From Roseobacter sp. GAI101 (lineage in GTDB: Bacteria > Pseudomonadota > Alphaproteobacteria > Rhodobacterales > Rhodobacteraceae): a stretch of 64,000 nt of DNA. Positions 18,548-28,123 of this stretch are shown piece after piece. Under the pieces are notes generated by a model. That model searched no databases and was not told the origin of the DNA. It saw only the letters and a list, made by a program, of their open reading frames with translations. The stretch spans positions 2,530,929-2,594,928 of the forward strand of contig NZ_DS999213.1 in assembly GCF_000156335.1 (NCBI RefSeq). Reading direction: 5' to 3'. Position 1 is the stretch's first letter. Each line of letters opens with the position of its first letter. The position numbers and the translations under genes are program-made.

Positions 18548-19344
18548 TCCAAGCCCATTTGCGCCATCATCGCTTCGATCTTCAGCACGTCTTCGGGGTT
18601 GTTCAGCTCCCAGAACTGGCGGTCTTTCGCGTCGACTTCGACGCAAAGCACCGTGTGGCCGTTTTCCATAAAGCGCAGCTGTTCCAGCCCTTCGAGCTGC
18701 TCAAGCGGGCCTACTGGCCAGGCGGGATAGGCCGCCAAGGCATCGGGCCGATACGCATAAACGCCGACATGGTGAAAGACGGGGGTCATTTCATCCTCGG
18801 CATAGGTTTTTGACGTAAAGGGGATCACCTCTTTTGAGAAATACAGCGCCTTGTGATCCGTGGCAAAAACCGACGTGGTGCCGCCGACACGGCCAGCCTT
18901 GCGATCTGCCAGAAGACTGTTCAGGATCGCCCCATCACAGCGCAGTACAGGTGTCGCAATCCCTGCGTTAGGGTCGCTTTTCAGACCCTGTACAAGGCTT
19001 TCAACAAACCAGTGGGGGGTCAGCGGCGCATCGCCTTGCAGGTTGACGACGATATCATATCCGCCACCCAGCACCTCATGCGCCTGTGCGCAGCGTTCGG
19101 TGCCATTGGCACACTCGACCGAGGTCATGACCACCTCGGCCCCGAACGCCTCGGCGGCATCTTTGATGCGATCATCATCGGTTGCGACAACGACACGGTC
19201 GACACCTTGCACCTCGCAAGCCGCCAGCCAGCTGCGTTCAATCAGGCTGCGCGACGTGCCGCCTGATCCTTTCAACAGTGCCAGCGGTTTTGCCGGATAA
19301 CGGGTCGAAGCATAGCGCGCCGGAATGACGATGAGGACAGACAT
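18544..19344 (-). CDS. kdsB: 3-deoxy-manno-octulosonate cytidylyltransferase
   Basis: Activates KDO as CMP-KDO for LPS or capsule synthesis. Motifs: VIPARYASTRYPAKPLALL (nucleotide binding), VVVATDDDRI, VNLQGDAPLTPHWFVESL, and HVGVYAYRPDALAAY. Length 266 is typical. Its ATG overlaps the last base of the cysQ stop, and its own stop overlaps the GT2 start, so the three genes are coupled. Together with kdsD at 5749-6711, two KDO steps are in this window. Confidence 0.95.
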   Translation of the reverse strand: MSVLIVIPARYASTRYPAKPLALLKGSGGTSRSLIERSWLAACEVQGVDRVVVATDDDRIKDAAEAFGAEVVMTSVECANGTERCAQAHEVLGGGYDIVVNLQGDAPLTPHWFVESLVQGLKSDPNAGIATPVLRCDGAILNSLLADRKAGRVGGTTSVFATDHKALYFSKEVIPFTSKTYAEDEMTPVFHHVGVYAYRPDALAAYPAWPVGPLEQLEGLEQLRFMENGHTVLCVEVDAKDRQFWELNNPEDVLKIEAMMAQMGLE

Positions 19345-20141
19345 CAGGACGCCTTCAAATCAACGCCCGGCGCATAGGCGATAAAGAACGGGTTGGCGAA
19401 ATCGGCCTTGCCGTATTTGAGCGGTGTCAGATCGTCGTAACGCACCACTGCGCCGCCTGCCCCGTTCAGCACAGCATGACCTGCTGCGGTATCCCACTCC
19501 ATCGTGCGACCCAGACGCGGGTACAGATCGGCCTCGCCCGTCGCGATCAGACAGAACTTTAGCGATGATCCGGCGCTGGTCATGTCGCGCACTTGGTACT
19601 TGGCGATGTAATCGTCGGTCGCCTGATCGCGGTGCGATTTCGACGCAACGACCATCAGCGCCGCATTGTCAGGATCAGAGACTGAAATCGACGTGACCGG
19701 ACCCATTTCATCCTTGGGGAAAGCACCCGCTTCCTCGACGGTTTGACCGTCTGCAAGGGTATAGAACATCCGTCCGCGCGCCGGGGCATATACGACGCCA
19801 CGGGTCGGCACGCCCCCTTCGACAAGGGCGATGTTCACGGTGAAATCGCCACGACGATTGATGAATTCCTTGGTCCCGTCCAACGGGTCCACGATCAGGA
19901 ACGTGTCGCCGGTCACGGAATGGGTATCGGACTGCTCTTCGGTCACAAGCATCACGTCGGGAAACGCGGCGCGCAGACCGTCAGAGATAATCTTGTCCGC
20001 CGCCTCGTCTGCGATGGTCACGGGGCTTTCATCGGTTTTGGTTTTCACTTCAAAATCGTCAGAGCCGTAAATTTCCATGATCTTGTCACCTGCCTCAAGC
20101 GACAGACGGCGCATCACCGTCACCAGCCTTTGATAATCCAT
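19344..20141 (-). CDS. cysQ: 3'(2'),5'-bisphosphate nucleotidase CysQ
   Basis: Inositol-monophosphatase-superfamily phosphatase that converts PAP to AMP. The metal-binding motifs are TIADEAADKIISDGL, VTEEQSD, and IVDPLDGTKEFINRRGDFTV; the C-terminal MEWDTAAGHAVLNGAGG completes the family signature. Length 265 is normal. PAP is the by-product of every PAPS-dependent sulfotransferase, so location in the same polysaccharide block as the sulfotransferase at 9905-11332 is functionally suggestive, although CysQ also serves sulfate assimilation. Confidence 0.93.
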   Translation of the reverse strand: MDYQRLVTVMRRLSLEAGDKIMEIYGSDDFEVKTKTDESPVTIADEAADKIISDGLRAAFPDVMLVTEEQSDTHSVTGDTFLIVDPLDGTKEFINRRGDFTVNIALVEGGVPTRGVVYAPARGRMFYTLADGQTVEEAGAFPKDEMGPVTSISVSDPDNAALMVVASKSHRDQATDDYIAKYQVRDMTSAGSSLKFCLIATGEADLYPRLGRTMEWDTAAGHAVLNGAGGAVVRYDDLTPLKYGKADFANPFFIAYAPGVDLKAS

Positions 20142-20255
20142 ATTGTACCGAGCCCTTTAGATTTGTTGATTACTTTGCTGAATACCCTTATGATTGCCGC
20201 TTAACGGAACAGCAAGAATTCCGTGCAAAGACTCAGCTCGAAGAGGCCACGCCAG

Positions 20256-21080
20256 ATGTTTCAGCCCAGTCGTAGTTCGCGCGGCCCGCTTGGTACGGCC
20301 ATCAACATGGCAGAGCTGGTGTATCATTCGGTCGTCAGATCGGTCCGCAAGCAACACAACAACGCCTTTGCCGCGATCGGGATCAACATATTGCAGGCCG
20401 TCATATTTGTTGGCGTTTTCTATGTGATGTTCACGATGCTTGGCATGCGTGGCTCTGCGATCAGGGGCGACTTTGTCATCTACATCATGACCGGTATCTT
20501 CTTGTTCATGATGCACACGAAAACGGTTACCGCGGTCGCAGGGTCCGAAGGGCCGGCAAGTGCCATGATGCAACACGCCCCGATGACCACGATGATTGCG
20601 CTGGCGGCGTCCGCATTGGGGGCGCTGTATATTCAGATGCTGTCGCTGGTCATGATCATGTCCGTCTACCATCTGGCGTGGAACCCCGTCGTGATAAACG
20701 ACGCGCCCGGCGTTCTTTTCATGATGATGGTGTCATGGGGCACCGGCGTCTCGGTCGGCATGGTTTTGTTGGCGATCAAACCGTGGGCCCCGTCTTTCAC
20801 GACCATCTTCACGTCACTGTACCAACGGGCCAACATGGTCGCGTCCGGCAAGATGTTTCTGGCGAACAGCCTGCCGTCTTTCATGATTGCAATGTTCGAT
20901 TGGAACCCGCTGTTCCATATCATTGACCAGGCGCGCGGCTATGCTTTCATCAATTACAACCCGCGCTACAGCAATTGGGAATATGCGGTCTGGGTCGGCG
21001 TCGTGCTGATGGTGATAGGGTTGATGGGTGAATTTTACACGCGCAAACACGCCTCTGCCAGCTGGAGCGCGCGCCGCTGA
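20256..21080 (+). CDS. ABC-2 type polysaccharide export permease (Wzm/KpsM-like)
   Basis: Integral membrane protein with about six hydrophobic segments in the KpsM/Wzm arrangement: FAAIGINILQAVIFVGVFYVM, DFVIYIMTGIFLFMMHT, MTTMIALAASALGALYIQML, VLFMMMVSWGTGVSVGMVLL, and a C-terminal YAVWVGVVLMVIGLMG. The FDWNPLFHIIDQARGYAF stretch near the C-terminus is typical of polysaccharide exporters. ATG at 20256 is preferred to 20223 (TTG-like region, no better ribosome site). 274 residues. No partner ATPase (KpsT/Wzt) is in the window, so it is an orphan or works with a distant gene. It is divergent from cysQ. Confidence 0.8.
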   Translation: MFQPSRSSRGPLGTAINMAELVYHSVVRSVRKQHNNAFAAIGINILQAVIFVGVFYVMFTMLGMRGSAIRGDFVIYIMTGIFLFMMHTKTVTAVAGSEGPASAMMQHAPMTTMIALAASALGALYIQMLSLVMIMSVYHLAWNPVVINDAPGVLFMMMVSWGTGVSVGMVLLAIKPWAPSFTTIFTSLYQRANMVASGKMFLANSLPSFMIAMFDWNPLFHIIDQARGYAFINYNPRYSNWEYAVWVGVVLMVIGLMGEFYTRKHASASWSARR

Positions 21081-21082
21081 CG

Positions 21083-21685
21083 TTATTCGACAACCCGTAG
21101 TGTCAGATTGATCCGCCCGCCTTTGGGCAGCAGCTTGGATGACCCTGCCCTGATCCGGTCGATGCCGTGATGGTGCAGCCGCGCTTCGCCGCCCATGACC
21201 ACCACATCGCCCGATTGCAGCCAAATGCTGTCGGTCTTGCCGCCGCGCTTTTGACCGCCAATGCGAAAAAGACCTTCGTCGCCCAAAGATACGGACACAA
21301 CGGGCCAGCGGAAATCGGCCTCGTCGCGGTCCTGGTGCATGCCCATCCTGGCGTCTGAATCGTAGTAGTTGATCAAACAGCACTCCGGATGCCTTTCCAG
21401 CCCCGTCAGTCTGTCCCAGATCGCCAGCGCCGCGTCAGGTATCGCAGGCCAGGGCGTGCCGTTCGGGTGCGTCGGCGCATAGCGGTACCCCTCGGCGTCG
21501 GAGTACCAGCCATATTTTCCCGCTGACGTCATGCGCACCGACATCTTCTGCCCGCCCGGCGTGACGGGCCGGAAAAACGGGGCCGCCTTGACCACCGCCC
21601 GGACACCGTCCAGCAGCACCAGTTGTTCAGCGCGATCCAGCAACCCTTTGTGGATTTCAAAGCCGCGCAAACGCAGAACCGTCAT
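21083..21685 (-). CDS. alkB: AlkB-family 2-oxoglutarate/Fe(II) dioxygenase
   Basis: Direct-reversal DNA repair enzyme that oxidatively removes 1-methyladenine and 3-methylcytosine. The iron site is the H-x-D of [12 protein letters not shown], a distal His in [11 protein letters not shown], and the 2-oxoglutarate-binding R in [28 protein letters not shown] is the AlkB substrate-lid region. Length 200 matches. It is convergent with the export permease (2-nt gap) and upstream of, but divergent from, dnaK. Confidence 0.92.
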   Translation of the reverse strand: MTVLRLRGFEIHKGLLDRAEQLVLLDGVRAVVKAAPFFRPVTPGGQKMSVRMTSAGKYGWYSDAEGYRYAPTHPNGTPWPAIPDAALAIWDRLTGLERHPECCLINYYDSDARMGMHQDRDEADFRWPVVSVSLGDEGLFRIGGQKRGGKTDSIWLQSGDVVVMGGEARLHHHGIDRIRAGSSKLLPKGGRINLTLRVVE

Positions 21686-21754
21686 TTATTTGCCCTTCTT
21701 TGCCTGATTACGGAAAAATCCACACAGATTCTCCAATTCCTTTCTCATGCAACG

Positions 21755-21786
21755 GTTGCAGGGTCCAGAACTGCTCCTTATATACC
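21755..21786 (+). promoter_or_regulatory. Candidate sigma-32 promoter of dnaK
   Basis: GTTG at 21755-21758 is followed after 18 nt by CTTATATACC at 21777-21786. This fits the alphaproteobacterial RpoH pattern (CTTG, 17-18 nt, CYTATNT) except for the first base of the -35. It lies about 110 nt before the dnaK start, consistent with a heat-shock promoter. Position and gene fit; the match is short. Confidence 0.5.
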
Positions 21787-21894
21787 CATCGAACCGCTGA
21801 GGGCACACCGCCTTTGGCTTCACAGATCGGGGCAAAGGTGCCGGAATGGGCCTGCGTTTCGTGTCATCGCCTTAACTCAATGAGGGATCAAATC

Positions 21895-23802
21895 ATGGCC
21901 AAAGTAATTGGTATCGACCTGGGAACCACCAACAGCTGTATCGCCATCATGGACGGCAGCCAACCTCGCGTCATTGAAAACGCGGAAGGTGCGCGCACAA
22001 CACCATCGATCGTCGCATTCACCGATGACGAACGTCTGGTCGGCCAACCGGCCAAGCGGCAAGCGGTTACGAACCCAGAAAACACAATTTTCGGCGTTAA
22101 GCGCCTGATCGGTCGTCGCAATGACGACGTGGATCTGGCCAAGGATAAAAAGAACCTGCCGTTCAAAGTCATCGACGGCGGCAATGGCGACGCATGGGTC
22201 GAAGCCAAGGGTGAGAAATACTCCCCTTCGCAAATCTCTGCGTTCATCCTTGGCAAAATGAAGGAAACAGCTGAATCGTATCTGGGCGAAGAAGTTACCC
22301 AGGCGGTCATCACTGTTCCTGCCTATTTCAACGACGCCCAGCGTCAGGCCACCAAAGACGCGGGCAAGATTGCCGGTCTGGAAGTGCTGCGGATCATCAA
22401 CGAACCGACAGCAGCCGCGCTGGCCTACGGTCTGGACAAGAAAGAAACACAAACCATCGCGGTCTATGACCTTGGTGGCGGTACATTCGACGTCACGATC
22501 CTCGAGATTGACGATGGTCTGTTCGAAGTGAAATCCACCAACGGTGATACGTTCCTGGGTGGTGAAGACTTTGACATGCGCATCGTGAACTACCTTGCGG
22601 ATGAATTCAAAAAGACCAACGGCGTTGACCTGACTCAGGACAAGATGGCGCTTCAGCGTCTGAAGGAAGCGGCGGAAAAGGCCAAGATCGAACTGTCGAG
22701 CGCAAGCCAGACAGAGATCAACCAGCCGTTCATCTCGATGGGCAAGGACGGTTCGCCGTTGCACATGGTGATGAAGCTGACGCGGTCCAAGCTGGAACAG
22801 CTTGTTGGTGACCTGATCAAATCCTCGATGAAGCCATGTGCCGCCGCGTTGAAAGATGCCGGTATCACCGCATCCGAAATCGACGAGGTTGTCCTGGTCG
22901 GTGGTATGACCCGCATGCCGCGCGTCATCGAAGAAGTAACCAAGTTCTTCGGCAAGGAACCCCACAAGGGTGTGAACCCTGACGAAGTGGTTGCCTTGGG
23001 TGCCGCCATTCAGGCCGGTGTTCTTCAGGGTGATGTTAAGGACGTTGTCCTGCTTGACGTGACGCCTTTGTCGCTGGGTATCGAAACATTGGGCGGTGTC
23101 TTTACCCGTCTGATCGACCGCAACACCACGATCCCGACGAAAAAGTCTCAGGTCTTCTCGACCGCCGAAGACAACCAGAACGCTGTGACCATCCGCGTGT
23201 TTCAGGGCGAACGCGAAATGGCCGCCGACAACAAGATCCTTGGCGCGTTCAATCTGGAAAGCATTCCCCCCGCACCGCGCGGCATGCCCCAGATCGAAGT
23301 GACCTTTGACATCGACGCGAACGGCATTGTCGCCGTTGGCGCGCTGGACAAAGGCACAGGCAAGGAACAAAAGATCACGATCCAGGCCTCTGGCGGTTTG
23401 TCCGATGCCGACATCGAAAAGATGGTCAAGGACGCCGAAGACAACGCCGATGCAGACAAAGAACGTCGCGCGCTGATCGAAGCGAAGAACCAGGCGGAAT
23501 CGCTGATCCACTCGACCGAAAAGTCCGTGGAAGAGCATTCTGACAAGGTTGATCCTACAACCGTCGAAGCGATCGAACTGGCCATCGCGGCCCTGAACGA
23601 CGAGCTGGAAACCGACAACGTCGAAAAGATCAAGTCGGGCATCCAGAACGTCACGGAAGCGGCGATGAAACTGGGCGAAGCCATCTACAAGGCCGCACAG
23701 GACAGCAATGAAGACGTGGCCGAGGCAGCAGATGCACCGCACGGCGATGACGACATTGTTGATGCCGATTTCGAAGATCTGGACGATAACAAGCGCGCGT
23801 AA
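21895..23802 (+). CDS. dnaK: Chaperone DnaK (Hsp70)
   Basis: ATP-driven chaperone working with DnaJ and GrpE. The ATPase domain (residues 1-380) starts with the canonical [18 protein letters not shown] and includes the [15 protein letters not shown] and [12 protein letters not shown] elements. The substrate-binding domain has [17 protein letters not shown]. The tail ends [13 protein letters not shown], matching the conserved EEVD-like C-terminus of bacterial DnaK. ATG at 21895 is chosen because the family begins [10 protein letters not shown]; the 65 upstream codons from 21700 have no homology. 635 residues. Confidence 0.98.
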   Translation: MAKVIGIDLGTTNSCIAIMDGSQPRVIENAEGARTTPSIVAFTDDERLVGQPAKRQAVTNPENTIFGVKRLIGRRNDDVDLAKDKKNLPFKVIDGGNGDAWVEAKGEKYSPSQISAFILGKMKETAESYLGEEVTQAVITVPAYFNDAQRQATKDAGKIAGLEVLRIINEPTAAALAYGLDKKETQTIAVYDLGGGTFDVTILEIDDGLFEVKSTNGDTFLGGEDFDMRIVNYLADEFKKTNGVDLTQDKMALQRLKEAAEKAKIELSSASQTEINQPFISMGKDGSPLHMVMKLTRSKLEQLVGDLIKSSMKPCAAALKDAGITASEIDEVVLVGGMTRMPRVIEEVTKFFGKEPHKGVNPDEVVALGAAIQAGVLQGDVKDVVLLDVTPLSLGIETLGGVFTRLIDRNTTIPTKKSQVFSTAEDNQNAVTIRVFQGEREMAADNKILGAFNLESIPPAPRGMPQIEVTFDIDANGIVAVGALDKGTGKEQKITIQASGGLSDADIEKMVKDAEDNADADKERRALIEAKNQAESLIHSTEKSVEEHSDKVDPTTVEAIELAIAALNDELETDNVEKIKSGIQNVTEAAMKLGEAIYKAAQDSNEDVAEAADAPHGDDDIVDADFEDLDDNKRA

Positions 23803-23824
23803 GCGTGCCATTGGAACCACTGAT

Positions 23825-23853
23825 GGGGCCGGTCCGCTTGCTGGGCCGGCCCC
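23825..23853 (+). other. Strong hairpin between dnaK and dnaJ
   Basis: An 11-bp stem (eight GC pairs GGGGCCGG/CCGGCCCC plus three inner pairs, one G-U) closes a 7-nt loop in the 77-nt dnaK-dnaJ gap. No U-tract follows, so it is not a normal terminator. It could limit 3'-5' decay of the dnaK message or lower dnaJ yield relative to dnaK. Confidence 0.75.
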
Positions 23854-23879
23854 GCACGTTCCAGCGTAGGAGTTAATCC

Positions 23880-25034
23880 ATGGCCAAACGTGACTATTAC
23901 GAGATCCTCGGCATTGCCAAGGGTGCGTCCGCCGACGAGATCAAAAAAGGCTACCGTACCAAAGCCAAGGAATTGCACCCCGACCGCAATTCGGACAATC
24001 CCAATGCCGAGGCACAATTCAAAGAAGCCAACGAGGCTTACGAAGTTCTGAAGAGCCCCGATAAGAAGGCAGCATATGACCGGTATGGTCATGCCGCATT
24101 CGAAGGCGGCATGGGCGGCGGCGGACAACGTCCCGGCGGCGGCTTTGGCGGCGGGCAAGGCGATTTCTCGTCTGCGTTCTCGGACGTATTCGACGACCTT
24201 TTCGGTGATTTCATGGGCAACCAGCGGGGTGGCGGCGGCCGTCGTGCGGCCCGCGGTGCCGATCTGCGCTACAACCTTGGCATCACGCTCGAAGATGCGT
24301 TCAAGGGAATGCAAAAGTCGATCAACGTACCAACCTCGATTGCGTGCGATTCATGCAACGGGTCCGGTGCCGAAGGCGGTGCGGAGCCGACATCCTGTCC
24401 CACCTGTTCGGGTATGGGCAAGGTCCGCGCACAGCAAGGTTTCTTTACCGTTGAACGCACCTGTCCGACATGTTCGGGCATGGGCCAGATCGTCAAGAAC
24501 CCGTGCAAATCCTGTCGTGGTGCCGGACGTGTTGAAAAAGACCGCACGCTGTCGGTGAACATCCCGGCAGGCGTTGAAACCGGCACGCGCATCCGTCTTG
24601 CCGGCGAAGGCGAAGCGGGCATGCGCGGCGGCCCGTCGGGTGATTTGTATATCTTCATCGAAGTCCAAGATCACGAACTGTTCGAACGTGACGGCAGCAA
24701 CCTTTTCTGCCGCGTTCCCGTATCGATGAGCACCGCCGCCCTTGGGGGCAGCATCGAAGTGCCCACCATCGACGGCGGTCGCGGCCGCGTGCAAATCCCG
24801 TCCGGCAGCCAGTCAGGCCGCCAGATGCGCTTGCGTGGCAAGGGCATGCCGCCATTGCGGGGCGGTGGTACCGGCGACATGATCATCGAACTGGCCGTAG
24901 AAACGCCGGTAAACCTGACCAGCCGCCAAAAGGAATTGCTGCAAGAGTTTGAGAAGGAATCCGAGAACAACAATCCGGAATCCAGCAGCTTCTTTTCCTC
25001 CGTCAGATCCTTTTGGGATTCGATGAAAGGCTGA
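23880..25034 (+). CDS. dnaJ: Chaperone DnaJ (Hsp40)
   Basis: Stimulates the DnaK ATPase and delivers unfolded clients. The J-domain (residues 1-70) has the essential HPD at 33-35 (ELHPDRN). A Gly-rich linker follows (about 75-120). The zinc domain has four CxxCxGxG repeats: [24 protein letters not shown] and CKSCRGAG. The C-terminal beta domains end in a short acidic-Ser tail. The 384-residue length is standard for type I DnaJ. It follows dnaK after 77 nt with GGAG upstream and is ended by a strong terminator. Confidence 0.98.
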   Translation: MAKRDYYEILGIAKGASADEIKKGYRTKAKELHPDRNSDNPNAEAQFKEANEAYEVLKSPDKKAAYDRYGHAAFEGGMGGGGQRPGGGFGGGQGDFSSAFSDVFDDLFGDFMGNQRGGGGRRAARGADLRYNLGITLEDAFKGMQKSINVPTSIACDSCNGSGAEGGAEPTSCPTCSGMGKVRAQQGFFTVERTCPTCSGMGQIVKNPCKSCRGAGRVEKDRTLSVNIPAGVETGTRIRLAGEGEAGMRGGPSGDLYIFIEVQDHELFERDGSNLFCRVPVSMSTAALGGSIEVPTIDGGRGRVQIPSGSQSGRQMRLRGKGMPPLRGGGTGDMIIELAVETPVNLTSRQKELLQEFEKESENNNPESSSFFSSVRSFWDSMKG

Positions 25035-25039
25035 CATTG

Positions 25040-25067
25040 GGTGGGGCGTTTGCCCCACCTGATTTTT
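25040..25067 (+). terminator. Rho-independent terminator of dnaK-dnaJ
   Basis: An 8-bp perfect stem (GGTGGGGC with GCCCCACC) and 4-nt loop are followed by TGATTTTTCT, starting 5 nt after the dnaJ stop. Confidence 0.88.
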
Positions 25068-25127
25068 CTCATATCTTTCACCCAAGAATTAACCCCATCG
25101 TAACCAAGATTGGGAATTCTTCGGGAT

Positions 25128-25886
25128 ATGGGAAAGAACAACTCTTTAGCTGAACCGGTATTTCCGTTCCTGCATGACGAGGCAGTAGAAACAGTGCCCG
25201 TTTCGGGCAAACAGCCGTCCTATATCGCCGATCACCGCCAACGCCTGCGCGCGCGTTTCATGCAAGGCGGGGCCGGGGCAATGCCAGATTACGAATTGCT
25301 GGAACTGGTCCTTTTTCGGGCGATCCCACGGCGCGACGTAAAACCCCTTGCCCACGCGCTGATGGATCGTTTTGGCGACTTCAACCGCGTTATCACCGCG
25401 CCCGAAGCACGGTTGCGCGATGTTACGGGCGTCGGCGACGCCGTGATTGTTGAACTCAAGATCATCGAAGCCGCGGCCCACCGTCTGGCGCGTTCAAAGG
25501 TGATGCGCCAGCATGTCGTATCCAGTTGGGATGCGCTGCTGGATTACTGCCACACCACGATGGCCCACCGCGAGACTGAACAGTTTCGCGTCCTATACCT
25601 TGACCGCAAGAACGTCATCATTGGCGATGAGGAACAAGGCAAAGGCACTGTCGACCACGTGCCTGTCTACCCCCGCGAAGTCGCTAAACGCGCCCTTGAA
25701 CTGAACGCAAGCGCGTTGATCCTGGTGCATAATCACCCCTCGGGCGACCCGACACCGTCGCAGGCCGATATTGACATGACGCAGCAAATTCTTGGGGCCT
25801 GCACCGCCCTTGGCCTGACCTTGCACGACCATCTCATCATCGGAAAGTCCCGCGAACTCAGCTTTCGATCGGAAGGGTATCTTTAA
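25128..25886 (+). CDS. radC: RadC-family JAB1/MPN protein
   Basis: Belongs to the RadC family, historically linked to DNA repair but of unproven activity. The N-terminal part (about 30-110) has a helix-hairpin-helix-like segment (DYELLELVLFRAIPRRD, then VTGVGDAVIVELK). The C-terminal JAMM/MPN+ metalloprotease-like domain has the metal motif LVHNHPSGDPTPSQADIDM, with the upstream conserved Glu in VDHVPVYPREVAK context. ATG at 25128 is preferred to TTG at 25110. 252 residues; stand-alone after the dnaJ terminator. Confidence 0.9.
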   Translation: MGKNNSLAEPVFPFLHDEAVETVPVSGKQPSYIADHRQRLRARFMQGGAGAMPDYELLELVLFRAIPRRDVKPLAHALMDRFGDFNRVITAPEARLRDVTGVGDAVIVELKIIEAAAHRLARSKVMRQHVVSSWDALLDYCHTTMAHRETEQFRVLYLDRKNVIIGDEEQGKGTVDHVPVYPREVAKRALELNASALILVHNHPSGDPTPSQADIDMTQQILGACTALGLTLHDHLIIGKSRELSFRSEGYL

Positions 25887-25939
25887 ACGCGCGCCGGCTG
25901 TTCAGATTTGCGGAATTTACCTGCCCCGACATCTGGACT

Positions 25940-26539
25940 ATGTCCGTAGACATGTCTGATACACCCATTCAAGCCACGTTATCCCTGACCGAACGCGACG
26001 GCCTGCCCGATGCACTACGCAGCCTGATCAAGGCCTATCCACGAAACGGCTGGGAACAGAACGCAAATTATTCCCAGTTGATCGCCTTTTGGCTGGACCG
26101 CCATCTGATGTTTCGCCGGTTGCTCGACCAGCTCGATACAGACGTGAAGGCAGCCCTTGACGGAAACGAAGCGCAAGACGGTTACAAGCGCAAGCTTAGC
26201 CGGTTTGGCGGGATGCTGATCAACCAGTTGCATGGGCATCATCAGATCGAGGACGCACAGTATTTTCCGGTTATGACGCGGCTGGATACCAGCGTCGCAC
26301 GGGGCTTTGATATTCTGGACGCGGACCATCACAGCCTTGATGGCATTCTGTCGGACCTTGCAAACACCGCCAATGCAGTCTTGCAGTATCAAGGCAAGCA
26401 GCCCGGCTTTGTCGATACAGCCGCAGCGATGAAGGGCCGTCTGGACAGATTTCGCCCCTTGCTGAACCGGCATCTTGTCGATGAGGAAGAATTGGTCGTC
26501 CCCGTCCTGTTGAAATACGACCCGCCACAGTTTCGCTAG
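25940..26539 (+). CDS. Hemerythrin-like HHE domain protein
   Basis: Small four-helix-bundle protein expected to bind a di-iron centre that senses or carries O2, NO or related species. The helix set carries His/Glu ligands in FWLDRHLMFRRLL, LINQLHGHHQIEDAQYF, ILDADHHSLDGIL and LLNRHLVDEEELVVP, which fits the HHE pattern. 199 residues, cytoplasmic, no signal peptide. A second start at 25952 (MSDTPIQ) is equally possible. It converges with the OmpA-fusion gene (3-nt gap), with no visible terminator. Confidence 0.83.
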   Translation: MSVDMSDTPIQATLSLTERDGLPDALRSLIKAYPRNGWEQNANYSQLIAFWLDRHLMFRRLLDQLDTDVKAALDGNEAQDGYKRKLSRFGGMLINQLHGHHQIEDAQYFPVMTRLDTSVARGFDILDADHHSLDGILSDLANTANAVLQYQGKQPGFVDTAAAMKGRLDRFRPLLNRHLVDEEELVVPVLLKYDPPQFR

Positions 26540-26542
26540 GGT

Positions 26543-28105
26543 CTAGCGCACCCACACCTCGACCCGGCGGTTCGCTTGACGGCCCCAGGCGCTGTCATCG
26601 CAGGCCATCGGCATTGCCTCGCCAAAGGCGTCAACGTCGAGCGTCACGCGGTCCAGGTTGGCAGTCACGGCAGCTTTGATCACGGCACGGCGGACGGCTT
26701 CGGCCCGGCGCAGCGCGATTTCGCGGTTAGCGCGGCCAGCCCCGTCACCATCACTGAACCCCACAAACAAAAGACGCCGGGCATCGTACTGCCCGATCTC
26801 AAGCGCACGGGCGAGTTGCTGGACGTTGGACCGCGATTGAGCATCCAGCCGGATCGACCCCGCTTCGAAGCGGAAAGACGTTGAAAGCCGCGCCATCGGC
26901 TTGAGGGTTGCAGTCATCCGCTGCAATTCCTCAAGGGTGACGTCCGCCCCTGCGACGGTGATCGCGTTGGTGAAACGGTTGCCCTGATCTTCGATAGGGA
27001 TTTCTTCGGGCGTCTGATCTACAAAGCCGGCGCGGCGGATGACGATCTGCGCCGTAGGGCTGCGGGTGAAGGACAGAAATTCACGCGCGGTTTGGGGCAG
27101 ACGCCGCGCGGGAAAGTACAGAAACATCGGCGCAGTCAAAGGATAGTCTTCGGTCTTGATCGCACGCCGCGACACATCCAGCGCAAAGCCGCAGGTGCCT
27201 GTCAGGGTCAGGACCGACATATCGCGCTGCTCGGCATAGCTGGTGATGCCGATGGCAAAGGGGTCCTTGGCCACGGCCTCTGCCAGATCGGCAGGAAACG
27301 CGTGACGCGTAACCGTTTCGGCCAGATCCAGACCCGCCGGACGTAGCACCTGATCGGTGATCGCCTGCGCAAGACCGCTGCTGTCATCGGGCAGGTGCAT
27401 ATCAATCGGGGCATCCGGCCCGCCCAAGACGTTCCAGTTGGTGATCTGCCCCGCAAAGACCCGCGCCAGCATCAACGGGGAAATGCCGCGCACCGGGTTG
27501 GACGCGGAAACCACGGGTACCACGGCATCCAGCGCCAGCACGCGGCTGCGGTTCGGGCCAGTCATATCGCCCAACCCCGCCTCGCGGGCGCGTTGCCGTT
27601 CATCGGGTCGCATTTCGCGCAGGGACATCACGATGTCCGCCTCGTCCGCCAGCAAATCGGCAAAGCCTTCGTCAGTGTTGCTGGCACGAAACATGAAACG
27701 CGCAACGGTCTTGTTGGTCTTCTGATCGACCAGCACAAAGGTAAAGCTGTTTTCATCTTCGTCCTGACGGGTGGCGCTGTACCCGTTGCGGGCGGCAAAG
27801 GCGTCGATCAGGGCGGGCATCAGGATCTTGCCCATCGTCGCAGAGCCCGACAGCCAAAGTTCGGCAACGAAATTCTCGAGGTTGGGACAGCCCGGTCCGG
27901 CACAATCAACGCCCGACCCATCAATGGTCAATTCGCCGTATTCCGTCTCGACCCGATAAAAGGTGCCGTCGAACCCCAAAAGCGTACCGCTAAGTTCAAT
28001 TTTGCCATCCCTCGAGGTCAGCGCGACGTCTTGCGCCGCTGCAAATTGAACCCCTTGAAACAGGAAAAGTGCGGCGCATACCGCCGCACGTACTAACGTG
28101 ATCAT
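26543..28105 (-). CDS. PstS-like periplasmic domain fused to OmpA peptidoglycan-binding domain
   Basis: Secreted two-domain protein. A signal peptide (1-24, ending FAAAQ) is followed by a phosphate-binding-protein-like domain (about 60-360: LSGSATMGKILMPALIDAFA, FADLLADEADIVMSLREM, LARVFAGQITNWNVLGG, FAIGITSYAEQRDM), the fold of PstS. The C-terminus (about 400-520) is OmpA-like: FRFEAGSIRLDAQSRSNVQQ, LLFVGFSDGDGAGRANREIA, and QANRRVEVWV. Anchoring a ligand-binding domain to peptidoglycan suggests a periplasmic sensor or scavenger; the ligand is not proven to be phosphate. It lies 18 nt after the 335-residue orphan, so they are probably co-transcribed. Confidence 0.82.
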   Translation of the reverse strand: MITLVRAAVCAALFLFQGVQFAAAQDVALTSRDGKIELSGTLLGFDGTFYRVETEYGELTIDGSGVDCAGPGCPNLENFVAELWLSGSATMGKILMPALIDAFAARNGYSATRQDEDENSFTFVLVDQKTNKTVARFMFRASNTDEGFADLLADEADIVMSLREMRPDERQRAREAGLGDMTGPNRSRVLALDAVVPVVSASNPVRGISPLMLARVFAGQITNWNVLGGPDAPIDMHLPDDSSGLAQAITDQVLRPAGLDLAETVTRHAFPADLAEAVAKDPFAIGITSYAEQRDMSVLTLTGTCGFALDVSRRAIKTEDYPLTAPMFLYFPARRLPQTAREFLSFTRSPTAQIVIRRAGFVDQTPEEIPIEDQGNRFTNAITVAGADVTLEELQRMTATLKPMARLSTSFRFEAGSIRLDAQSRSNVQQLARALEIGQYDARRLLFVGFSDGDGAGRANREIALRRAEAVRRAVIKAAVTANLDRVTLDVDAFGEAMPMACDDSAWGRQANRRVEVWVR

Positions 28106-28123
28106 GTGACCCCAGATGTTGCC

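Noticed and set aside
20206..20210. GGAAC upstream of the export permease as a possible EcfG promoter
   Set aside because: No CGTT-like -10 at 16-17 nt.
21877..23820. Long open frame of 647 codons on the minus strand
   Set aside because: It is the antisense of dnaK; its composition is His/Leu/Arg-biased and matches no family.
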